Position numbers and translations under genes: made by a program. The notes under the pieces are model-generated. The model had not been told where the DNA came from, did not search any database, and saw nothing but the letters and a program-made list of their open reading frames with translations. A stretch of DNA of 64,000 nt from Bidens hawaiensis (Eukaryota > Streptophyta > Magnoliopsida > Asterales > Asteraceae). Location of the stretch: assembly GCA_021521415.1 (NCBI GenBank), contig JAIQDT010006437.1, positions 1 to 64,000 of the forward strand, read 5' to 3'. Each line of letters begins with the position of its first letter. The stretch's first letter is position 1. Below are positions 55,187 to 64,000 of this stretch, piece by piece.

Positions 55187-56463
55187 ATTACTTGACCAAT
55201 TGTTTGTCCAACTAATTATAAAAATTCTCTAAAACAAATATTTTTTGCAGTAAACAAAGATTATTCAAAACCTAAAAAGAAAACCAAGAAAATTTTTTGC
55301 AAATAATCAATCATTAAGCGAAAAAAGTAAAATGAAGTTTTGTAATATTGAGAATAAATTTATGCAAAATATGGCGCTAATACCCAATTCCTCCGTTACT
55401 GTGAGACAGACCTCATGCCATATAAATATCTTTTTCGGAAGCTTTAAGTGAGTCATATGTTTCGTGTGATTTAGAACTTGTCGCAATTATTCATTTCAAG
55501 ACCACACGAAGCGTTGTATAATGAAGAAGGTAATATTTACACAATTCAATCAAACCCATTACCAAAATTACAAAACCCAAAAATCCGATCACCTTATCCA
55601 TTTTCACCGGTAAAATACAACACTTGTCTTTTACCGGTAGACCCTAAAGAACTGGAAATGCATTCTTTTGAATTCAATTTCCTTTGCTGCATACACTTCA
55701 CAAAACCTAGGTTGCCTCCAGAACTTAGGGAGAGAATCTTTCTCTTTAGCAATAAGGTGAGGAAAAAGTGGTGCCAAAACGAACAATGGCAACCATTCTG
55801 TGGAATTTCCAAAAACGCAATGAAGAGAAGAGCAAAAAGATATGAAGAAACAAGCCCCAAACGAAGAAACAAGCAAAAAGACGAAGAAAAACAAAAGAAA
55901 ACAAAAGAAAACAAAGAAACATGCCCCCATGCCTCAAGAAACACGCCCCCATGCTTCTGACACAAGAAAAGACAAAATCTAGAAGCAAAAGCACGGGGTC
56001 GTGCTCATCATGCACAGGGCCGTGGACGAGAATGCAGAAAAGACAGGGAAGAATTGAGCACATGTCACTAAACACCACGGGGCCGTGCCTACCAACCACG
56101 GGGCCGTTGCCACCTCACAGAAAAGACAAAACAAATCTGGCACATGTCATAAAAATGCACCGGGGCGTGCTCATCAAGCACGGGGCCGTGCCTCATCATC
56201 CAGATTGCCTATAAATAGTGGCTAATGTTGCATTCATTTGGTGTGCCTTGAAAAGAGTTCTATCCATTTTTCACTTATAAAAACACACACTAACACTCAC
56301 TTTGAAGATCTAGTGAAGATTTTGAAGGCTTGGAGGTCATCACCATCAATCATCATCATCAACCATCATTACCATAATTAAGAAGAAAGATTCATCTACA
56401 TTTGGTTAGATTGTTCCAAGTTTAATCATGTATTTGTTATTATCAATCATCTTGATGTTTATC
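55187..56463 (+). mobile_element. 3' LTR of the Athila-type element, first part
   Basis: From about 55851 on it matches the 5' LTR (43670-44280), including three palindrome pairs and the TATA box near 56211. The first 660 bp have no counterpart in the truncated 5' LTR. It is interrupted at 56463 by the Copia block and resumes at 63613. The exact LTR start is uncertain because no TG stands directly after the purine tract. Confidence 0.8.
56459..56463. repeat. Target-site duplication TTATC, left copy
   Basis: TTATC also stands at 63613-63617. The uninterrupted 5' LTR has it once (44276-44280), so the block between is an insertion. Confidence 0.75.
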
Positions 56464-56996
56464 TGTGAGAACCCGAGCCCCGGTGCGGAAGCGTGAATAG
56501 TTAGTATTAACGATGTGGAGCTCGGATCTTGGGTTAGGATCGAATCTAACTCGTATTCACTCTTGAAAGATGTTTGGACGGATGAGGTGTATTGGAGATA
56601 GCCTGATTTGATTAACAATCAACAATAAAGTAGGATGAACAATTGTAATCAAAACAAAAAAGATAGAAATGATAGTATGATAATATTAGTCGAATGATTC
56701 TCATAAAGATGAATAACTCACACATACATACATTCATATATACAATCGATTAAGAAATATCAGCCGCCACCAGGAGAGCTCATCCTGGAGGCAGAGTCTC
56801 TCTCAAAGGGATAAAACCCTAAATCTCACACATACACAATACAGTCACTCATACTAGACAAATGAATAAAAACATCTATTTATACTAGTCTAGCATGACT
56901 TGGTCTTCAAGCCATCCACCCTTGGTTGAGACCAAACAATATATTTTTCACCCACAAATTAATTCGATGTGTCAGTCTAAAATATAAGTCCCAACA
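56464..56996 (-). mobile_element. 3' LTR of a Copia element, minus strand
   Basis: A 533-bp LTR. On the minus strand it starts TGTTGGGACTTATATTTTAG, contains TATAAATAGA (56875-56884) and ends GGGTTCTCACA. The polypurine tract lies directly at 56997-57008, so this is the 3' LTR of an element whose body would lie to the right. Only about 700 bp of that body remain. Confidence 0.8.
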
Positions 56997-57700
56997 ATCT
57001 CCCCCTTAGACTGATGCCATCGAATTTCTTCCATGATCACCTCATAACTCGTTGTCATTCGTCAAAATTCTCCCCCTCACGTTAAGCTTCTCCCGTTGTT
57101 CATTTCGAATCATCACTCTTATATCACTTTTGGATATAGTTGTATGGGCATATGAACAAGGCTTTGAACTTCAAAGATCAACTTCAAGTAACAAGGTTAC
57201 CACAGACAGAAATAAACTCAATGTGATCATCAATTAATCTTCAATTCTCAACTTGAGTCTTTTACTTGATTTGAAGCATGCATTTGCAATGAAATTCAAA
57301 TATTTTTACTCCCCCAATTTCGTTGCAATTGTCTTTAATAAATGTGTCTTCAAATCAAGTGTGGGTGAAATAACCTTGATCATCCTTATCAAGATTGTAA
57401 AAATCTGAAAATAAACATATTCATATGTTGATTGACACTAAAAGTGATTAAATCCTTAAGCTTGGTCAACACTTGTTCTTATAAAGCTTTTGATTAAGTC
57501 ATGAAATTGGATGAGGTTTGAATTCCATAAGCTTGTTGATGATTGGAGAAAAAATACCAAAATACCCCTGAGTATATATCTTCCGTAGAGAACAGCTTGG
57601 TCAAATGGTCAACGACACCAAAAGTCTCAAAAGTTTCTTCAAAACCTTGAAATGTTTCACAAACTCTGTTTCCTAGCACACAGTGTGCTTGGGATCACTT
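56997..57700 (-). mobile_element. Polypurine tract and 3' internal remnant of that Copia
   Basis: The minus strand reads AAGGGGGAGAT at the tract (56997-57008), and a second AGGGGGAGAATTTTGACG phrase follows upstream, as in many plant Copia 3' regions. The rest is non-coding. At the right edge two copies of GCTAGCACAAAGTGTGCTTGG-like sequence (57674 and 57701) mark the join to the next element. Confidence 0.55.
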
Positions 57701-57712
57701 TGCTAGCACAAA

Positions 57713-60700
57713 GTGTGCTTGGCAGCACCTCGATCAAATGTCAGTTTTACCTTCACTGAAAATCCTGTCATCTACAGAAATCATTCACTGGATTTCTGGA
57801 GATATGCAGAACTTATTGAAGATATCAATGGAAAGAGAATCGAAGCATCTGTTGCTGGCCATGAGATACATGTGACAGAAAGAATGATCAGAAGATGTTT
57901 ACGGTTGAATGATGATGATCATAATCCAATAAACTTCAATACTGATCACCTGATGAGGATCTTTGAATAGACAATCGGATATCAGGGGACAGTACATGAT
58001 GGGCAATTTCAAAAGGGAATGTTCCCTATATTGTACAGATTCCTTATTTATCATGTGATACAGGGATTTGCTCCACGAAAAGGATCATGAAATTTGATGA
58101 GTCGTGATCTAGCAAATGCCACTGTTGAAATCATTTATGATTTTCCATTTAATTTCTCAAAGATGATCTTTGAGGGATTAGTTTCAAATTTGAAAAAGGC
58201 TGAGAAGGATAGATTTTTGCAATACCCAAGGTTCCTACAGATAATCTTCAACAGAGAATTACAAGATCTACCCACTATTGGCATAACACACCTACTGCAA
58301 AATCCTGACACTTATAAGAGAATTAAGAATCCAGGTGCTGTCAATAGATTCAATTCTGAAGTTCCATTTGAAATTTTGCCATGGCTGTTAGATCATAACT
58401 TGGAGGTGATGCCAGTGCCTGAGTTAAGCTCAGAGTAGGAAGGAGGAGATGATGTTGAGAGTAATGATGATGGTTCTGATGATGGAGATGATAATTTTGA
58501 TGGAGATGAAGGAGGAGCTGGAGTAGCTATGGATATAGTTGCACCTGATCAGGGGGAGCAACTTGAGCAAACAGAACAACCTATTCCAACACCCCCACAG
58601 TCACCACCATATATTGACCAACCCATTATACCTTCACCACCACAAACTCCACCACATCAAACCTCTCAATCCCCACCTCATACCCTAACCATAAGCCAAA
58701 CAGAAACATCAACACATACATCCCAACCACACAAACACCACCAACACATATCCCAACTCACACAGATTCATTCATTCCAAGCCCACCTCATACACAATCA
58801 CCACCACTATCCATACTTCAAACCCACACCACAAACCAAGAACAACATGAACATGAACCATTTTCCACATCACCACCTACAACACCACTAACTTACACAG
58901 AGTTATTCCAAAGAAATCTGGATTTAATGTTAGAAAATGCTGAATTAAAGAGAAGGAATGAGGAGGTGACTGATGAAAATGTAATGTTGATAGATAAGTT
59001 GGTAAGAGCTTAATTGAGAATAAAGTCCCTAGAGCAGGAGGTTGAGAAGACCTCAGCTGCCCCAAAACAGGGGGAGAATGAGAATATGCCAACTGTCTCT
59101 GGTGTAAATGTTGCTGAAACTGTAACAGTTGTGGAGACTGCAGACAGTTTAAAACTGATTATGAATGTTTATGATGATGGAGAGGAGAGTAGTGAGTAGA
59201 GGAGAGCTGAGTATGATGAGTATGATGGTGAAAGATCAGATGTGGGAGAACAAGATTATGATTACAATGATGAAACAGTAAATGTGGAGAGGGATGGAGA
59301 GAATGTTGAGACAAAAGATAGGGTTGAAAAGACAAATGTTGAGGAAAATGTAGCTGCTACTGATATAGCTACTGATGTCTTAATTGACATTCAAACTGGA
59401 GTTGAGACTGAAGTGTTGAATGAAGGGAATACTGCTGCTGAGGAGCCCATCACTCAAACTGAACAACCAGAAAGCTCCAAGAGGGCAGAGTATGATCCTG
59501 AGTTAGAGGCAATAGAAAAAGAGATTGATGACTATGTACAGTCTGAGGATGAAGAGGATGTGAGGAGGAGAATTGAAAAAGGTAAGGAAAAAATCAGTGT
59601 AGAAGAGCCTTTTAAGGCATATCCAGAAAAAGATGTGTCATTTAAAGATGATGCTATTGCAAATGAAGATGCCTTAAGAGAACAAGAGAACATTCTGAGA
59701 GAAACAAGGGATAGGGAGATACTGGCTCAATCCCTGACTCCTGAAGAAATGGCAGAATAGGAAATCTTGATCAAACAAGCCAAACTTGCAAAAGAAATTA
59801 TTGATGATGTGGCTGATCAAGAAACAATTGAAACACTAATTATGATGAACAGAACCGAGGAAGCTGACAATTCCTTGGCTATGGTGATTAGTATGTTTCA
59901 ACCACAGAGCCAACCTGAAAAGGAATCTAAAAAGACGTGTGAATCTAAAGAAATGCCTCAAAAGAAACCTGAAAGGGAACTTGAAAGGCCAACTGGTTAA
60001 TCTGTTGAAGAAATGATGGCTAATATCACAAGAATCAGGATGGAAAGAGCCAAAATATTTGAACACGTGTATACAAGAAAGAGGAAGTCTGATGAACAGA
60101 AAAGGAATGATGAGAGGAAAACAAAGAGAGGGAGATGGGATGAAAAGAACAAATGCTATGTTGAGACTCCTGATGATGAAGTTGATAATGATAATAGCCC
60201 AATCTGGGAAATTCCACTGCAGACATTGCAACCAGGACAACAGATTCCTGGTGTTCCTGATGTGCCTGCTAGTTCTGAACAAAATCCAGATCATCCACCC
60301 TCAGATAAACCAAAGATAGATGCAGTCAATGTATCAACTGAAGAGGATGATGAAACTGATGATTCTGATGAAAACAATGATGATCAAGGGAAAAGAGGAG
60401 AAGCTGTAACTGTTGAATCTCCACAAGTTGAAATGGCAGATGAGCAGAGAGCCAACATTGAGTTAAGTATGAGAGAAGCTAAAAGGGGTCATCCATTGGT
60501 TGTAAAATTGAGAAGATATGGCATAAGTTTTGAATCCTTGGCTGATCTTGATGATGATCAGTTACAAAAGAGACTTGATAAGGAGAGAGATGACTTGAAG
60601 AAAAAGATGGAAGAGAAGAACAGGGAGAGTCAAAAGTTTAGAGAATACCTCAGAAGGCATAACTATTCAGAGAAAGATCTATCTCACTTTAACTTTGACC

Positions 60701-62238
60701 AACTCCAAGATTTATATAACAGTGAAAGAGAAAAGGTGATTGAGAAGTGTGTAAGAGAAAATGAGAACTTGAGAAGATGGAAACTTTGAAGAAAAAGTAT
60801 GGAGGTATGTGTGGATATTTGCTGGAAAGAGGCTTAAAGCCTGAAATTGTTGAAAACCTGTCAAGAGAATCAGTTTTGGATCAGTACAACAAACTGAAAA
60901 GAAAAGAAAAACTGAAGAGAGTCCAAACTGAGAGCTCTACCAAACACTCTGAACCAACTGATGAACCACAAGCAAAGAAAAGAAGAATTCAGACCATGAG
61001 GGAGAAACTAAAAGAATAGGTCAGATCAGTTGAAACTCCTACCCCACAAGAAAAGAAACCAGCACCTGAAGAAGAATCCATTGCCCCTTGGGAAAATGAA
61101 GAGATGATAAATATTCTAAGAAGGATAATGATCAATCAAAGGGGAATGAGTGAAGCAGACTTCAATGTCTTGGAAAAGGAGGATTTAAAGAACCTTTTCG
61201 ATATTCAAAAGGCAGAGTGGGAGAAATCTCTAAGGGAAGGAGAAACCCCTAGAAGCTTTGTAGATGGAAAGTTTGTACCTGCTGGTATGTCAGACAGACC
61301 TGGTATGTCAAAGATGCTGCTTGATCTCAAGGAATTAGCAGGACTTGACATTGTTAATCTTGCCAACCTTCCACCAGATATGGTAGAGGCCATATACATT
61401 AAAGTTTTCAACTTGGGGCCTGGAAAACCAAAGAAGTCTATCCCTTTTAGGCCTCCAATCTCAAGAAGACAACCACAAAGAGGAAGAGGTGAATCAAGTA
61501 GATCTGCACAACAAAGAACAACAAGACCACAATCTGATGTGGATATTCCAAGAGAACTCTACTTTGATTTTGTTACTGAGTCCCTGAAAGTGATCATGGA
61601 AAGTAGACAGCTGAGGGAAATTGTTGTAAGAAGTGACTTCCGTGAGTATACAGAAGAGCAACTGGAAAGAATGGCCAATCTTAATCTGTATGACTTCAGG
61701 AATAGAAACAAGATGGCTAGAAGGCAGATGAATGATCTGTCAAAATTTTTGAGAGATGAAGCTGATAAGGGATTCAAGTTCTTAAAAGGAAAAGAGAAGT
61801 TGGAGAATGATTCGACTTCACAGGTCAAAGAGGACAGAAAAATTGAAAAGAATAGACATTGCTGAAAGAGACATTATGATGAATATCACAGGAATGAATC
61901 CATTGTCGAATATGAACACATGTATAAGCTTAGGAAGAAGAATGATACGCCCCAACTATACAGTACAAAGAAATGGCGTTATAACTGAAGTAGAGTACAA
62001 AGAAAATAATGACCATTACTCGCTGAGAAATTCAGATGGAAAAATACTGGGGATTATCAAGAAAGATGAAAATTTGACCTATTTGCATGTTGAGGATCTA
62101 ATGGATATAAGGGATTTGGTTATTCCTGAAAGTCATACTCACTACCGAATCCTTAATATCTTCAAAATGAAAGCTGCATCCAAAATAGTCAATCGAAGAC
62201 AAGCCATTCATAATGCAAGGAAGAGACAAGATGAATAG
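57713..62238 (+). pseudogene. Long accessory ORF downstream of pol in a Copia element
   Basis: About 1,500 codons spread over four frames with at least seven in-frame stops, most of them TAG. The N-terminal part (57735-58430) has DFWRYAELIEDINGKRIEA, ERMIRRCLRLNDDD, FPFNFSKMIFEGL and YPRFLQIIFNRELQDLP. I recall this pattern from the extra protein encoded after pol in Asteraceae Copia elements. A Pro/His-rich linker, long acidic stretches and a Lys/Glu-rich helical half follow. That half holds at least four degenerate repeats (60496, 60637, 60807, 61104). The polypurine tract and an LTR shared with the Copia gag element at 1-2931 lie downstream. Pol and the 5' LTR are missing. Not expressed as one protein. 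Confidence 0.6.
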
Positions 62239-62393
62239 AATAGGCTTTGTTGTGTAATGTCTTCGGGCAAGCTTTTGATTATGTAATTTGTTTATGTTAT
62301 TTGAATATGTAATTTGACTTTCAATTTGATGTGTATTTTTGACTAAGTGTAAGTAACCTTAGAAATGTTTTGGGTCAGCTGAGGTGTTCCAAT

Positions 62394-62405
62394 CTAGGGG
62401 GAGAT
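62394..62405 (+). other. Polypurine tract of the right Copia element
   Basis: TAGGGGGAGAT directly before TGTTGAGTC, the LTR start. Confidence 0.8.
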
Positions 62406-63608
62406 TGTTGAGTCAAAGATTTGACCAAAATGAAGTATATGGAAGATTGGAATCTTCTCAACCTCCTGAGAATTCGCTAAGTATGGATCCAGGCACACCT
62501 TAGACCTCCGAGCAAGCTTTTACTTAGCCGGGTACGATATTTTGTCTATCGGGCAAGGTTATCTTCAAGAAGTCTGCTTTAGTGGATATCCGAGCAGGGT
62601 TTGCAAATTAGTGTATTACCGAGTAAGGTTCACTAGTTTATGTAAATCCGGGCATGGTTCACTTTATCAAGCAAGTCTGTTCTTCATAGCCAAGTAAGGT
62701 TCACTCCCGAGTAAGCTTTTGGCTAACCAAGTCCATGAAGCCAAGTGATTTGAAGACAGGGCAAGGTATTCATTAATAATAGTGGTCCGAACATGCTTGA
62801 TGATTTAGATGAATATCTTTAAGTAATATCAAGCAAGGTTCAACTCAAGCAAGGAACATTACTCCAGAGTACACTTTGCAAATAAGTTATTTTATAGCAA
62901 GGAGTTGAAATGGACCATTGAAGAACAAGGTTGCTCGTAAGGGTTTGTCGGGCAAAGTCTGGCAAAGTCAAGAAGACTAAAGTCTACCCGGTGAGTATTT
63001 TACTTGGTAAAATACTCTTCAAGTAAAGTCTACCCGGAAACTGATCCCGGGCACACTTCTATCTTACCAAGTTGTGGCAGAGTGCACAGCGTACTCGGAA
63101 AATGAAGATTGATGCATAGCCTACCCGGAAGACTTGTTTTACACTTAGAATCTTTTCTGATTATGTAATTTGAATATGTATTTACTTTTGGGGTTTCTAG
63201 AAGGAATGACAGCTGTCATAGGGTGGCAGGCCTATAAATAGAATGTTGTAGGGCACGCCGCCTAAGACGGATTTTAGCCTTTACACTTTTGGATAAGAAA
63301 GAATATTTTCTTGAAAGTGACGGCTGTCCTAGGATACGTACGGAAAAAACCCTCCTTCAAGAAACCCTAAATCGATTATCCAATTTGTATGATAAATGTT
63401 ATATGAATGGAAATATTTTGAGTGAATCTTGTTTGTGTTGGTTACCTTTTAATATTGATTAAGCAACCGTATGTTTGTTATTGATTCCGCTTTTAACAAA
63501 CGGTCATCTTTCTAAATATAGCAACCCGTCATTAACTCTCTTGTCAACACATCTATTTGTGTGAGTTATGACATGATTAAGTAAGATCCAGCTGAAATCA
63601 AGGGACCA
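62406..63608 (+). mobile_element. 3' LTR of the right Copia element
   Basis: Begins TGTTGAGTCAAAGATTTG and ends AATCAAGGGACCA. It is the same family as 1722-2931 (minus orientation there). It contains the GGGCAAGGTT repeats and a TATA-like GGCCTATAAATAG at about 63229. Four bases (TACA) separate it from the TTATC target duplication. Confidence 0.85.
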
Positions 63609-63612
63609 TACA

Positions 63613-64000
63613 TTATCATTATGCTCATTATGAGCTAAACTCCTTTTACCATCTAAAATCTATGAAGAAGCTTTGTTTTACTTGATAATTAATCAAGACA
63701 TGTGATGTAGTCTAGTAAAGTACATGGTTGTATTACAATTATCTTTTGATGAGAAATGTTTCACCATCTTAAATCACTAATTCAAAGTTGGTGGTTGTCA
63801 ATTTCATTGGCAATCGTTCATGATCGATTCATGTTCTTGAATGATAGAAATACTTTGATATATTATCGAAACATGGATCCTTATATTGTACTTAGAAATG
63901 ATGAGATATAAGTTATGGTGTATTTTTCTAAACCTTGGTAACCCAAAAATGGCTTTGCTTAGGATATCAAATTAGCTAAAGAAACCATATATTAACGGAA
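63613..64000 (+). mobile_element. 3' LTR of the Athila-type element, second part
   Basis: Starts with the duplicated TTATC and matches the 5' LTR from 44276 to about 44664 with few differences. The window ends inside the LTR. Confidence 0.85.

Overview
The window looks like nuclear DNA of a flowering plant, most probably a eudicot of the daisy family (Asteraceae). It is AT-rich, holds host genes with GT-AG introns, and is dominated by LTR retrotransposons nested in one another. The family assignment is inference: the Copia gag at the left edge and the long extra open frame at 57.7-62.2 kb resemble Copia proteins I remember from Asteraceae proteomes. I see no bacterial genes, no rRNA and no intact tRNA gene.

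Layout. 1-2.93 kb: 5' end of a Copia element on the minus strand (gag, primer-binding site, LTR). 3.38-9.22 kb: an old Ty3/Gypsy LTR split by a shortened Tat-type Gypsy element (3.81-8.31 kb) that lacks integrase. 9.2-14.4 kb: DNA-transposon remnants, including a Mutator-like foldback element with a perfect 9-bp target duplication, and a broken small heat-shock protein gene with heat-shock elements. 14.4-26 kb: old LTRs in which sits one complete, very young Del/Tekay-type chromovirus (15,257-24,541, minus strand) with 2,292-bp LTRs, a 5-bp target duplication and an intact gag-pol frame. 27.8-28.5 kb: a B-box zinc-finger gene that has lost its start. 28.8-35.6 kb: three related inverted-repeat transposons set in TA microsatellites, full of an ACATATATGTATAAT-like palindrome; one carries a fragment resembling an ABI5-type bZIP gene. 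35.6-39 kb: AT-rich spacer with a hAT-like element. 39.0-43.6 kb: a decayed Tekay-like element. 43.7-64 kb: a large Athila-type Gypsy element whose 3' LTR is split by a 7.1-kb block made of two Copia halves in opposite orientation.

The most interesting region is the Athila-type element. Between integrase and its third large ORF lie two small intact ORFs (70 and 112 aa) that look like diverged copies of each other. Each has its own TATA box, and each TATA box is preceded at 16-18 bp by a pair of GCACGG..CCGTGC palindromes whose starts are 21-22 bp apart. The same arrangement forms the LTR promoter. The third ORF has the same palindrome pairs upstream, a probable 5'-UTR intron, and a long hairpin inside that intron. 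The picture is of a retroelement that copied its promoter module to drive extra genes.

Only two or three host-derived genes are visible (heat-shock protein, B-box protein, bZIP fragment), all damaged or partial. All similarity calls are from reading and memory; no database search was possible.
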